36,560 bases of DNA, taken from the NCBI GenBank assembly GCA_003224055.1, contig QHYE01000052.1, forward strand, positions 1 to 36,560. Direction: 5' to 3'. Position numbers and translations under genes: made by a program. Shown here in pieces: positions 1 to 8,434 of this stretch. Position 1 is the first letter of the stretch; every line of letters starts with the position of its first letter. The notes beneath the pieces are model-generated. The model saw nothing but the letters and a program-made list of their open reading frames with translations, had not been told where the DNA came from and made no database searches. Origin of the DNA: Acidobacteriota bacterium. Its GTDB lineage: Bacteria > Acidobacteriota > Terriglobia > Acidiferrales > UBA7541.

Positions 1-45
1 TACTGAATTATGAGCATCTGTTTTTTGTGCAGAAGGTTGGACCCT

Positions 46-84
46 AAAAGAAAACGGCTCAGGAGTGGAGTCTCCTAAGCCGTT
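46..84 (-). terminator. Rho-independent terminator after the initiator tRNA
   Basis: Read on the minus strand, an inverted repeat (arms at 72-84 and 53-65, 12 of 13 positions paired, one mismatch, six-base loop) is followed by a T-rich run, TTTTCTTTT (54 down to 46). It lies 18 bases beyond the tRNA 3' end and is the natural end of that transcript. It probably also ends read-through from the pseudopilin operon, which runs in the same direction and shows no terminator of its own. Confidence 0.85.
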
Positions 85-101
85 GTATCTGAACCAGAAA
101 T

Positions 102-178
<77 letters not shown>

Positions 179-183
179 CAGTT

Positions 184-212
184 ACTATATCGGATGGGCC
201 CGGTTCCGTCAA
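184..212 (-). promoter_or_regulatory. Sigma70-type promoter of the initiator tRNA
   Basis: On the minus strand TTGACG (212-207) is separated by exactly 17 bases from TATAGT (189-184). Only five bases lie between the -10 box and the first tRNA base at 178. The predicted transcription start therefore falls within one or two bases of the mature 5' end, leaving little or no leader for RNase P. Confidence 0.85.
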
Positions 213-271
213 ACCGGCGCAAGCCGCGCAAGGTCCTAGATTGCTTTTTTTTCAGATTCGATGAGTGAGAA

Positions 272-718
272 CTACCACTGATTGTAGGGCGTTCCTTCAA
301 ACGGCGAAGTCGCGCCGGAATGGGAATGGATATCAACAAGTCCCGTGCCGGACTGCTCCGGACTCAGCACCACGCTGTCGAATTGCAAGTCCCAGTCTGT
401 TGCGCCGGTTATCGGATCCTTGGGAACCGTCCGGAGGTAGCCAGCCTGGGCCAAATCATCGAGGGATTGCGGCGCGGCCTGCTTGTCGAGCGTGTAGTTG
501 TCGATGGACTGACGCATGGCCTGAAGATCCTGTTTCAGCGTCGCTTCCCGCGCGCGCTGTACCGATCTTTGGTATTGCACCGCCGCGATGCCTACCAGGA
601 TCATGATGATCGAAATCACGATCATCAACTCGATGAGCGTGAATCCCGCTGCAAGCGGCCGGCGACTGCGGCCCTTCAGCAACTGTCTTCCAATCTGACT
701 CTGCGAAAGTATCCTCAT
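272..718 (-). CDS. GspG-like type II secretion pseudopilin (second copy)
   Basis: This 148-residue protein has a type IV prepilin signal: a basic leader, then AAG followed by FTLIELM and a hydrophobic stretch (residues about 25-48), the pattern cut and N-methylated by prepilin peptidase. A long helix follows (about 50-75). The globular part carries the VPKDPITG segment typical of GspG major pseudopilins and ends in YNQW. It is the third gene of a minus-strand operon, 18 bases after another pseudopilin; its start has an AGGA about six bases upstream. It likely assembles into the periplasmic pseudopilus beneath the secretin encoded first. No terminator is visible after it. Exact subunit role (major or minor pseudopilin) is not decided by the sequence. 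Confidence 0.85.
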   Translation of the reverse strand: MRILSQSQIGRQLLKGRSRRPLAAGFTLIELMIVISIIMILVGIAAVQYQRSVQRAREATLKQDLQAMRQSIDNYTLDKQAAPQSLDDLAQAGYLRTVPKDPITGATDWDLQFDSVVLSPEQSGTGLVDIHSHSGATSPFEGTPYNQW

Positions 719-736
719 GACGAATCCTGATTCCGA

Positions 737-1234
737 CTACCAATCCGAATATTTCGTCCCATCCAGTGCCGTGCCGGTTGATTTCGAATAGACGTCGAAA
801 ACATTCTTCCCGCCCCAGTTCCTCGAATCGGGGTCATCCTGAACGGCACGCAGGCCCCATTCCGCCCGCCCAGTCATGGGATCCACGGGAATCTTTCTCA
901 GGAAGCGGATCTTTCGGTCACTGCTGGCGCCAAGCTGTACGCCCTTCACCAGCGTCTCGAGGTCCGGCGGGTAGCCTTCGCTGCCGATTTCCACGCGGAT
1001 CTGGTTGCGGTCCGCCGCATCCTTGTACCTGTCGATGGCATCCTTCATCTCGCGAAGATCACGGCGGAGCTCCGTTTCCTTCTGTCGAATAACCGTGTAC
1101 TTCGCAATCGGCAGCGCGGCGCTAGACAAGATCAACAGTATAGAGCACGCAATGATCAATTCGAGCAGGGTCATGCCCGCGTCGGAGCGGCAGCGCCCCT
1201 GAGGTGAACCGTTCATTCGAAGGTTGCGCGACAT
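737..1234 (-). CDS. GspG-like type II secretion pseudopilin (first copy)
   Basis: The protein (about 165 residues) has the prepilin signal DAG followed by MTLLELI and a hydrophobic helix, then a charged helix (KETELRRDLREMKDAIDRY) and a globular part with IPVDPMTG and a C-terminal YSDW. These features are shared with the pseudopilin downstream, so the pair looks like an old duplication. I chose the ATG at 1234; a TTG two codons earlier (1240) is the alternative. The gene starts 15 bases after the secretin stop, so both are probably co-transcribed. Its role would be a periplasmic pseudopilus subunit pushing substrates through the secretin. The leader is longer and less hydrophobic than in the second copy. 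Confidence 0.83.
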   Translation of the reverse strand: MSRNLRMNGSPQGRCRSDAGMTLLELIIACSILLILSSAALPIAKYTVIRQKETELRRDLREMKDAIDRYKDAADRNQIRVEIGSEGYPPDLETLVKGVQLGASSDRKIRFLRKIPVDPMTGRAEWGLRAVQDDPDSRNWGGKNVFDVYSKSTGTALDGTKYSDW

Positions 1235-1249
1235 AAACAATCCATTCGC

Positions 1250-3529
1250 CTACGGCTGGACTTGCAGCGTGGCCTCGCTGGTCACCAGCGGGATCAGCTT
1301 CTGCTGTGAATCCTTGGCGTTTACCTGCACGATCGACAAGTTCGAGGAGCCCGGCGCGAGCGCTTTAATGACAATGCCGATCAACGTGCCGCTGCCGTTC
1401 ACTCCCGGAGTGTTTGGCTGGCGCGTGGCTGAGATGATGGCCTGTCCATGCTCTTTGTCCACGCGCTGCACGATGGCAATTTCCTGCGTGCCACCGGAGA
1501 GAAATCCCCCGTGCTGCACTTCTTCGACGCTGATCACCGCGGGATTGTATTGCAGCAGCAGGGGAATCGAGAAAAGGTCGTTCACGTTTTCGACCACGAC
1601 TCCAATAGTTGCAGTCTGCCCGGCCTTTAGGGACAGCGATTGCGGTTCGAAGCGGATCTTTGCTGCTGTAGTCTGCGGGGCCGCGCCGTTTGCTGGTACG
1701 GCGCCGGACACGTTTGGAGACGTCGCTGCCGGATTCTGATTCATCTGCGGCTGCTGCGCCGGGGCCGTCGGAGGCGCGGCGGACGGAGCGCGGATGTCGC
1801 TCTCGCGCTTCACCTGCACGTTGGTTTCGGATCCCGAATACAAGGACCGCAAATTCGCCTTGGTCCACTCCGGCATCCGCACAATCCGCGGAATCAGCAC
1901 GATCAGGACTTCGTTTTCCTGATGATCCGTCTTTTCATCGGAGAAGAGATAACGCAGGAAAGGAATCTTCGCTAAGCCCGGCCAGCCATTCAGTGTCTTC
2001 GTGTCCGTGCGCTCGAACAGCCCGCCAAGGACATTCACCTCGCCTTCTTTCAGGCGAATCTCATGATCGATTTTGCGCTGGCTGATGATCGGTTGCTGGA
2101 TGCCGCCGATCGTGGAGGTGCCGGTGACGGAGGAAACCTCCACCTTCATCTTGAGGCTGACTTCGTGATTGGGATGCACACACGGCGTAATGTCCACGTT
2201 GACGCCCACGTCGATGTACGTGAATTGTGTGTTGACGAGGGGGTTCACGAAGCCCGCGCCGCCTGTCGAGCCGACGCCCACTCCCGCCTGGAAGCTACCA
2301 GTGGCGACAGGTACACGATCGCCGATGTTGAGTTTTGCCGTCTGCCCGTCCACCGATCGAATTTCTGGGTTCTGAATGATTTTAGTGAAGGTATCGGTCA
2401 AGACGGCATTCGCCGTTGCACCTGGCAGCGTCACGCTGTAGTCCTTCGTGCTGAGATGCTTCAAATTGTTCAGCGTGAGAGGAGTGGTGGTCGTTGTGCT
2501 TCCCGAAGTAGTTGTTGTGCCGCCCGGCGTGAACGCCACGGTGGCCTGCTGCCCAGGAAGCACACCAAGATCCCGCAAGCGATCGGTGCGCGCCTGCAAG
2601 ACTTCGATCTGAACAACCACTTCCGGCTTGGCTTTGTCAATATCGCTAATCATCTTGCCCGCGAGGAGCAATTTGTCCGGCGTATCGCGCACAATGATGG
2701 CGTTCTGCGAGTTGAGCTGTTGAATGCGCTTCAGGTCCAGTAGTTGCCGCAAACCAGTCACAATTTCGGTCAAGTCCTGCGGCTGGACGGTGTTGGAAAG
2801 ATAAAAAGTCTTGATAACCTGTTCTTCGTAGTCGCGGCGCTTTTGCGGCTGATCGGGGAACACGAAAATAATGTTTTCCGTCACCGGCTTCCATACCGAT
2901 TTACTTTGCATCGAAACGATGTCCATCGCCTGTTCCAGCGTCACGTTGGTGAGCTCCACCGTGATGCGCCGTGCGGGGAAGTCCGGGTCGTAAATTACCG
3001 TCAGTCCCGCCAGTTTTCCGACCGTGTCAAAAACAATCTTCGAATCATTCGACATTTTCACCGTGATGGGGGCACGCGAGAGCGGCTTGATTTCCGGCGG
3101 CAATATTGCCAGAGGCGGCTGATCTGCGTCTGCCGCCGGCTCCGCCGCTGCATCGGTCTGGCGGCTTTTCTCTGCGATCAGCTCGACCGTTTTCCGCAGT
3201 TCTTGTTCTGCCACAGGGCTGGAAGGATCGATGGCCTGTGCCCGCTGGAACTCGCCGGCCGCGCCTTGCAAATCGCCCTTTTTCCTCAGTTCCACGCCCT
3301 GCTTGATGTGCGCTTGACCCGCCTCGAAGCGCGTCTGGTTCAACTTAATTTTGTAGTTGGCGTTGTACGGGTCGGCTTTGAGGGCTTTCTGGTAGTAGCC
3401 GAGTGCAGCATCGTAGTCCTGAAGGGTTTCCGCCTTCCTGCCCTGGTTAAAATCCGAGTTTCCTTTCGGGCAGCCCGCGGCGAGCAGTCCGAAACTGACA
3501 CATAAAAATAGGCTTCCCCACGGGCGCAT
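1250..3529 (-). CDS. Secretin lipoprotein with N-terminal TPRs and C-terminal cohesin-like domain
   Basis: This 759-residue protein forms the outer-membrane channel of a type II secretion-like system. A lipoprotein signal peptide ends in LLAAGC (Cys20). TPR-like helices span about 30-115. An N0/STN-like domain lies at about 150-225 and an N1/NolW-like domain at about 235-305. A Thr/Ser/Gly-rich insertion sits at 336-351. The secretin core (about 365-550) includes GDRVPVATGS and the closing GGLFERTDT and PGLAKIPFLRYLF segments. A Pro/Ala/Gln-rich linker (about 575-620) leads to a beta-rich domain (624-757) resembling cohesins (AGQTATIGVVVENV). The start has SD-like GGAG five bases upstream. 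No GspE ATPase or GspF platform gene is nearby. The cohesin assignment rests on motif recognition only. Confidence 0.9.
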   Translation of the reverse strand: MRPWGSLFLCVSFGLLAAGCPKGNSDFNQGRKAETLQDYDAALGYYQKALKADPYNANYKIKLNQTRFEAGQAHIKQGVELRKKGDLQGAAGEFQRAQAIDPSSPVAEQELRKTVELIAEKSRQTDAAAEPAADADQPPLAILPPEIKPLSRAPITVKMSNDSKIVFDTVGKLAGLTVIYDPDFPARRITVELTNVTLEQAMDIVSMQSKSVWKPVTENIIFVFPDQPQKRRDYEEQVIKTFYLSNTVQPQDLTEIVTGLRQLLDLKRIQQLNSQNAIIVRDTPDKLLLAGKMISDIDKAKPEVVVQIEVLQARTDRLRDLGVLPGQQATVAFTPGGTTTTSGSTTTTTPLTLNNLKHLSTKDYSVTLPGATANAVLTDTFTKIIQNPEIRSVDGQTAKLNIGDRVPVATGSFQAGVGVGSTGGAGFVNPLVNTQFTYIDVGVNVDITPCVHPNHEVSLKMKVEVSSVTGTSTIGGIQQPIISQRKIDHEIRLKEGEVNVLGGLFERTDTKTLNGWPGLAKIPFLRYLFSDEKTDHQENEVLIVLIPRIVRMPEWTKANLRSLYSGSETNVQVKRESDIRAPSAAPPTAPAQQPQMNQNPAATSPNVSGAVPANGAAPQTTAAKIRFEPQSLSLKAGQTATIGVVVENVNDLFSIPLLLQYNPAVISVEEVQHGGFLSGGTQEIAIVQRVDKEHGQAIISATRQPNTPGVNGSGTLIGIVIKALAPGSSNLSIVQVNAKDSQQKLIPLVTSEATLQVQP

Positions 3530-3562
3530 GCACTCTCCGAGGCCTCGACACGAAGCCGAAAC

Positions 3563-3592
3563 AGTCTAACATTCGGCTTAGAGGCCCGGCAA
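3563..3592 (-). promoter_or_regulatory. Candidate promoter of the secretin-pseudopilin operon
   Basis: On the minus strand TTGCCG (3592-3587) and TAGACT (3568-3563) are 18 bases apart. The predicted start would leave a leader of about 27 bases carrying the SD-like GGAG before the ATG at 3529. Both boxes deviate from consensus, so this is a moderate prediction. Confidence 0.45.
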
Positions 3593-3669
3593 GGATGCTA
3601 AGGTTGGCTGTCTTGCATCGGCTAATGCGGGCTGGTTAAGATTTGACGCGGCGGTTATGATGGGGAGTT

Positions 3670-4176
3670 GTGGCCAAGCCTGCGAAGAATACTGAGAAGT
3701 CAGAGAAATCCGCGAAATCCGGCGAGCAGATCGTCGCGCAGAACCGCGCCGCGTCCTATAACTATCATATTCTTGAGAAACATGAGGCCGGGCTGGTGCT
3801 CCACGGCACGGAGGTAAAGGCTCTTCGGGAAGGCAAAGCCAACATCCGCGATGCCTATGTGGATTTCAAGGCCAACGGTGCGTGGCTTGTTAACGCGCAC
3901 ATTGCGCAATACTTAGCAGGTGGACCTTGGAACCATGAGCCGCTGGGCTCGCGTAAACTTCTTCTCCACAAGCGTGAAATCTTGAAACTCTCTGGCCGCA
4001 CCGAGTCCAAGGGTTTGACCGTCATCCCCCTGAAGATCTATTTTCGCAACGGCATTGCCAAGATCGAAATCGCCCTCGCACAAGGCAAAAAGTCTTGGGA
4101 CCGCCGTCAGGACGAACGCACCAAGGAAGCTCGCAGGGAAGTGGAAGAATCCATGTATCGCAATCGGAGGCGATAA
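3670..4176 (+). CDS. smpB: SsrA-binding protein SmpB
   Basis: SmpB binds tmRNA and brings it to ribosomes stalled on broken mRNAs (trans-translation). The 168-residue protein has a Lys/Ser-rich N-terminal extension, then the conserved core: RAASYNYHILEKHEAGLVL, GTEVKALREGKANIRDAYV, HIAQY followed by HEPLGSRKLLLHKREI, and the basic tail from KSWDRRQ that contacts the ribosome decoding centre. The start is GTG at 3670 with GGGGAG just upstream. A -10-like TATGAT (3656-3661) also lies only eight bases before the GTG, so the 5' leader may be very short. pepA begins six bases after the stop, implying one transcript. The tmRNA gene itself is not in this window. Confidence 0.97.
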   Translation: MAKPAKNTEKSEKSAKSGEQIVAQNRAASYNYHILEKHEAGLVLHGTEVKALREGKANIRDAYVDFKANGAWLVNAHIAQYLAGGPWNHEPLGSRKLLLHKREILKLSGRTESKGLTVIPLKIYFRNGIAKIEIALAQGKKSWDRRQDERTKEARREVEESMYRNRRR

Positions 4177-4182
4177 CGCATC

Positions 4183-5673
4183 ATGCAGATCACGCTCGAG
4201 ACCACGCCGTTCGCAGCAATCGAAACCGATGCCCTGGTTTCGTACGTATTTGAAGAGACCGACCCCGTTCAGGGGCGCATCGCGGAAATCGATCAGGCCG
4301 CCGCAGGCCTGCTGCGCAAGCTCGCAAAGAGCGGTGAATTGACAGGCAAGACACTCGAGTTCACATTGATTCATGCGCCCGCGGGATTAAAAGCCGCGCG
4401 GCTGCTTCTCGTCGGGGCAGGGAAGCGCGAACAGTTCAATGGCGCCGCGCTTCGCAAAATCGCCGGCGCTGCCTTGCGCTATTTGAAGAGTCGCTCCGCC
4501 AAGAACTTCGCATTTCTCGTTCGTGAGAGTGATGCTACCGGCGAAAATGCCCAGGCCATTGTCGAAGGGGCCTTCGCGGCCAATTTCGAAACGGACAAAT
4601 ACAAGACCGATAAGAAGAACGACAAGAACATTGAAGCTGTTTCGATCGCGGGCTATTCCGACGCGGAACGCGCGGCAGGGGAGAAGGGCCTTTCGAAAGG
4701 CCGCATCATTGCCGACGCGCAAAATTTTACGCGCGACCTTGTCAATGAGCCTTCCAACAAACTCACGCCGCGAATCCTCGCCCAAAAGGCCGAAGCCATG
4801 GCCAGGGAAGCCGGCCTTTCCGTCGAAATTCTGGATGAAAAGAAAATCGCTGATCTCAAGATGGGCGCGTTGCTCAGCGTTGCTCAGGGCGGTCCCGAAC
4901 CGCCGCGCATGATCGTCGTCACCTACAATCCGTCGAATGCGAAGCCGGGAGCGCCGGTCATCGGCCTCGTCGGCAAAGCCGTCACGTTTGACACCGGTGG
5001 CATCTCGATTAAACCGTCTGAAGGCATGGAAAAAATGAAGTACGACATGGCCGGCGGCGCGACCATGCTTGGCGTCATGCGCGCGCTCGCTGCCCTAAAA
5101 CCCAATGTCAAAGTGATCTGCGTCGTTCCATCCACGGAAAACATGCCCGGCGGCACCGCGCAAAAGCCCGGTGACATTCAGACCGCCATGTCCGGCAAGA
5201 CCATCGAGGTTCTCAACACCGACGCGGAAGGCCGCCTGATCCTCGCCGACGGCGTCCACTACGCGAAGCAACTCGGCGCCACGCATCTCGTCGATGCCGC
5301 CACGCTCACCGGCGCCATTGTCGTCGCGCTCGCCAACATCAACGTCGGTGTCTTCGGCTCTGACCAGGCCTGGACCGACAAGCTCCTTGCCAGCGCCAAA
5401 GCGGTCGGCGAAAAAATGTGGCAGTTGCCGATGGACGACGAGTATCGTGAATTCATCAAGGGCAGCTTCGCTGACATTCAGAACATCAGCAGCGGCAAAG
5501 GGGGCGGCTCCATTACCGGCGCTTGGTTCATTCGCGAATTCGCAGGCGACTCACCGTGGATCCATTTGGATATTGCCGGCACCGCCTGGAACGACGACGC
5601 CAAGCCCTGGCTCGCCAAAGGCCCCACGGGCGTGGCCTTGCGCACGCTAGTTCACCTCGTGTTGTCGTTTTAG
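4183..5673 (+). CDS. pepA: Leucyl aminopeptidase (M17 family)
   Basis: A cytosolic, two-metal, hexameric aminopeptidase that removes N-terminal residues from peptides during protein turnover. The 496-residue length is normal for the family. The N-terminal macro-like domain covers about 1-165. The catalytic domain shows GLVGKAVTFDTGG (Lys265, Asp270), KYDMAGG (Asp288) and the family signature NTDAEGRLILADG (Asp347, Glu349), so all expected metal ligands appear present. It follows smpB by six bases and is probably translated from the same mRNA. Transcription converges with argS across a double palindrome. Some family members also bind DNA (XerA/PepA in E. coli); nothing here tests that. Confidence 0.96.
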   Translation: MQITLETTPFAAIETDALVSYVFEETDPVQGRIAEIDQAAAGLLRKLAKSGELTGKTLEFTLIHAPAGLKAARLLLVGAGKREQFNGAALRKIAGAALRYLKSRSAKNFAFLVRESDATGENAQAIVEGAFAANFETDKYKTDKKNDKNIEAVSIAGYSDAERAAGEKGLSKGRIIADAQNFTRDLVNEPSNKLTPRILAQKAEAMAREAGLSVEILDEKKIADLKMGALLSVAQGGPEPPRMIVVTYNPSNAKPGAPVIGLVGKAVTFDTGGISIKPSEGMEKMKYDMAGGATMLGVMRALAALKPNVKVICVVPSTENMPGGTAQKPGDIQTAMSGKTIEVLNTDAEGRLILADGVHYAKQLGATHLVDAATLTGAIVVALANINVGVFGSDQAWTDKLLASAKAVGEKMWQLPMDDEYREFIKGSFADIQNISSGKGGGSITGAWFIREFAGDSPWIHLDIAGTAWNDDAKPWLAKGPTGVALRTLVHLVLSF

Positions 5674-5693
5674 CAGCGCGGGAAAGTAAGATG

Positions 5694-5772
5694 AGGTGGG
5701 ACAGACATTCCTGTCCGTCCCCAGTTCTTGTACTCCGCAAGAAAGCGGACAGGCAAGAATGCCTGTCCTACC
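5694..5772. repeat. Paired REP-like palindromes between pepA and argS
   Basis: Two related hairpins lie head to head. The right one (5747-5768) is a perfect 9-bp stem, GGACAGGCA / TGCCTGTCC, with a four-base loop. The left one (about 5699-5717) has a GGACAG / CTGTCC stem. The two arms (5696-5718 and 5746-5772) are also imperfect inverted copies of each other. There is no T-run, so a classic terminator is unlikely, but the structure could slow or stabilise converging transcripts. The architecture is like REP pairs (BIMEs); no REP transposase gene is in the window. Confidence 0.7.
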
Positions 5773-5773
5773 G

Positions 5774-7774
5774 TTACATCTTCTCGGGCGCTTCGATTCC
5801 CATCAACGAAAGCGCACGCACCAGTTGCGCTTCCACCAATTCCGTGAGACGTAGCAAAAATGCCCGCTTCTGCTCATCCGCTTCCGTCAAGATATGGTGC
5901 TTGTGGTAAAAATTGTTGAATTCCTGCGCCAGTTGAAACGCATACTTCGCCACGAATGCGGGTTCCTGTGTCGCGATCGCAGCATCCACTGCGTAATCGA
6001 GCGATCCCGCTGCCGCCAGCAATTGCCAAAGCCCGTTTCCTTCCACCCCCGCAAGGAACTGACCGACATTCTCCGCGGTCACTTCGACGTTCGTCGCTCC
6101 TACTTCCGCGCCCTTCCGGCGAATCCCGCGGATGCGCACCACCGCGTACTGGCAATAAGGCCCGGTCTCGCCTTCGAAACTCAATGCATCTTTGAAATCA
6201 AAAGCAATGATCGAGCTGCGCGTAAACTTCAGCAGAAAAAAACGCAGCGCTCCCACCGCAATCGCATGCGCCGTTCGTTTCTGCTCGTCCGCGCGCATTT
6301 CCGCATGCCGCTGCTGCACTTCGGCCAGCGTCGCCTCTTCAAGCTTGTCTAGCAAGTCGTCCGCCTTCACGCCAAATCCCTTGCGCCCGCTCACTTCCAC
6401 GTAGGGCTTCTTGGCCTCCTCTGGCGAAAGCTCGTAGCCCATTTCCGCGGCGCAACGCGGCGTCAGCGCTACAATTTCGTACGACAGGTGAATCGACTGC
6501 TCCGCCGCCTTGCCGTGTCCAAGCGCCTGCAATCCCATCGCAACCACTTTCTGCAAATACGCCTGACGCGCGTCAATCACGTTGTAAACCGTTGCCGCCG
6601 GCTCGCCGAAGTGCGGCGCTCCTGGATCATCCTTGTCGCTCGTCGTTGCCCAAACCGTGTGCCCCTCCGGCGCATTCGGCCATTTCCGGTAATGAAAGTC
6701 TTTTCCCAGCAGCCCGAATTTCCAGAGCTGGTACGCGATGTCTTTCCCGACGTACGTCACCGTCCCGTTCGAACGCACAATAATCTTGTCCTGCATGTTC
6801 TCGTCGTCTTCCGCTTTCTCGTTCTTTTCCTCAACCTTCTTTCCCTCCTTTACCTCTTCTTTCCAAGGCATTATCCAGCAGCCCGCCATTTTCCCCGTCG
6901 TTGCCAATTGAATCGCGCCGGACTTCTTCAGCATTTCGAACGCTGCATCCCAAAAATGCAGGTGCAAGATTTCGCTTTCCCGCGCCAGCAGGTCGTAATG
7001 AATCTCCAGCCGCGCCATCGTGCGCAAGTGACAGGTCACAATCGCATCCGCCACCACTTGCGCCACTTCCGCGTCCTCGCCCTGGCCTTCCTCGATCGCC
7101 CTGAGCGTTGCGCCCCGCAACTTCTCCGCGCGCGCTTTGTCCTCTGCAAAAAAATTCGTCGCCTTGGCGTATAGATCCCAGCAGTAATAATCGAACTTCG
7201 GCTCCATGGCACGGTTCTTGAGCCAAACCGGTGTGACCTTTTCCATTTGCAGAAAACCGATCACCACGTCCGCCACTTGAACGCCCGTGTTGTCAATATA
7301 GTTTTGAATCTGCACGCGATTGCCGGTATGACGCAGGATTCGCACCATCGTGTCGCCCAGCACGGAATTCCGCACGTGCCCGATGTGTGCCGCCTTGTTC
7401 GGATTGATGCTGGTGTGCTCGACGATGATTTTTTCGGTCCGTAGCGCCGGCATCCCTGCCGGCCCTTTCGCTTCCGCCTGCCGCAGTGCTTCCCAAAACC
7501 CTCGCCGGTCAAAAAACGCGTTCAGATATCCGCCGCCCGCTACTTCCACTCTGGCGATGCCTTCAATCTTGCCAAGCCCATTCGCAATCTCCTGGGCAAT
7601 CTGCCGCGGCGCGCGCTTCAGCCGCTTCGCCAATTCAAAGCAAACCGGCGAGGCCGCCTCGCCCATTTCAATCTTTGGCGGCCGTTCCAGCACAATCGCC
7701 AGCTCCACGCCGTATTTTTCGTGGATGTGCCCGGCCAGCGCCTCGCGCAATCGGTTTGTCAGTACCTGATACAC
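5774..7774 (-). CDS. argS: Arginyl-tRNA synthetase
   Basis: Charges tRNA-Arg. The protein is 666 residues, longer than the usual 550-590. Seen in order: an N-terminal Add-1-like domain (about 1-115), the ArgRS-specific SINPNKAAHIGHVRNS motif holding HIGH at 130-133, the catalytic core with TVTYVGKDIAYQLWKFG, and a C-terminal DALR anticodon-binding domain (from about YCQYAVVRIRGI to LMGIEAP). The KMSKS loop is degenerate (SGRKGFGV), as is common in ArgRS. A Lys/Glu-rich low-complexity stretch (about residues 305-329) interrupts the catalytic domain just before IIVRSNGTVTYVG. The start is GTG at 7774 with GAGGA upstream and a good promoter 40 bases further. Confidence 0.96.
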   Translation of the reverse strand: MYQVLTNRLREALAGHIHEKYGVELAIVLERPPKIEMGEAASPVCFELAKRLKRAPRQIAQEIANGLGKIEGIARVEVAGGGYLNAFFDRRGFWEALRQAEAKGPAGMPALRTEKIIVEHTSINPNKAAHIGHVRNSVLGDTMVRILRHTGNRVQIQNYIDNTGVQVADVVIGFLQMEKVTPVWLKNRAMEPKFDYYCWDLYAKATNFFAEDKARAEKLRGATLRAIEEGQGEDAEVAQVVADAIVTCHLRTMARLEIHYDLLARESEILHLHFWDAAFEMLKKSGAIQLATTGKMAGCWIMPWKEEVKEGKKVEEKNEKAEDDENMQDKIIVRSNGTVTYVGKDIAYQLWKFGLLGKDFHYRKWPNAPEGHTVWATTSDKDDPGAPHFGEPAATVYNVIDARQAYLQKVVAMGLQALGHGKAAEQSIHLSYEIVALTPRCAAEMGYELSPEEAKKPYVEVSGRKGFGVKADDLLDKLEEATLAEVQQRHAEMRADEQKRTAHAIAVGALRFFLLKFTRSSIIAFDFKDALSFEGETGPYCQYAVVRIRGIRRKGAEVGATNVEVTAENVGQFLAGVEGNGLWQLLAAAGSLDYAVDAAIATQEPAFVAKYAFQLAQEFNNFYHKHHILTEADEQKRAFLLRLTELVEAQLVRALSLMGIEAPEKM

Positions 7775-7815
7775 GTATCCTCAGTGAACGTAAGTCTCAT
7801 GAATGCAATCAAATC

Positions 7816-7845
7816 AGTATAGGAGATGCCGCCAACAAGGGTCAA
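7816..7845 (-). promoter_or_regulatory. Promoter of argS
   Basis: On the minus strand TTGACC (7845-7840), an 18-base spacer and TATACT (7821-7816). The predicted start near 7809 gives a leader of about 35 bases that contains the GAGGA ribosome-binding site just before the GTG at 7774. Confidence 0.75.
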
Positions 7846-7887
7846 AGGAATGGAAAGGCCCACCTAGCTCAGTCCTAGTACCACATC

Positions 7888-7926
7888 GTTATCATCATTG
7901 ACAAGATAACAGACTCGTGCTACCGT
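7888..7926 (+). promoter_or_regulatory. Operator-like palindrome over a TTGACA promoter element
   Basis: GTTATC (7888-7893) and GATAAC (7905-7910) form a perfect inverted repeat with an 11-base spacer. A consensus -35, TTGACA (7898-7903), sits in that spacer, with a weaker -10 candidate TACCGT (7921-7926) 17 bases downstream. Such placement suits a repressor that blocks RNA polymerase. What it would drive is unclear; the only frame directly downstream (ATG at 7932) is doubtful. Confidence 0.4.
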
Positions 7927-8405
7927 GAAGAATGAAGTCTCGATCCTATCCTCGTCGTACCATCCGCCCGCTTGACTTCCGTCACCGTGACGAAAATCCC
8001 GTCGCTGCAAGTCCTTTAGCTTCCACACTTACTAACCGTGACGCGCGTAACTCCTTTAGACCTCTGCGCCTTCGCGCGTTTTCTGCGCGAAGAATCCGCT
8101 TTTACGAAACCTGCCGGGTGTCGTTGGAATTCACGGCCAAAATCTCCGAGGAGAGCGGCCTCATCCTTTCAATTTTCTCAGTCCTCAAACTTTTTGAAAA
8201 ATGTGCGCTGCCCAAACCTTTTCAATTCAGAGCTTTGCGCACTCTTTCATTTTCCGTAGCCTGTAAGTCCTTTGCTTGCCACTCTTACGAAAACAACCGG
8301 GGTGTGGCCCAGCTCTTCCCAAAATGGAACTATTTCACGACTCCACCTGGCTTTTCGCCGCTCAATCCCAGTCACCCGTCACCATTCACCAGTCACCTCC
8401 TCCGT

Positions 8406-8434
8406 TTGACACCCTCACCCTCCGCCGATAGTAT
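8406..8434 (+). promoter_or_regulatory. Promoter of larC
   Basis: Consensus TTGACA (8406-8411), exactly 17 bases, then TAGTAT (8429-8434). The predicted start near 8441 gives a leader of about 57 bases before the larC ATG at 8498. The metG frame two bases beyond larC is likely on the same transcript. Confidence 0.75.

Noticed and set aside
3643-3661. TTGACG and TATGAT as a promoter for smpB
   Set aside because: The two boxes are only seven bases apart, so they cannot work as a -35/-10 pair; the -10-like box alone may still be used.
7861-7930. tRNA-like stretch (CTAGCTCAGTCCTAG resembling a D arm) and likeness to a common synthetic promoter spacer
   Set aside because: No matching D-stem, anticodon stem or T arm can be folded, and no TTGACA precedes it at promoter distance. 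The 15-base match to the promoter spacer is taken as chance.
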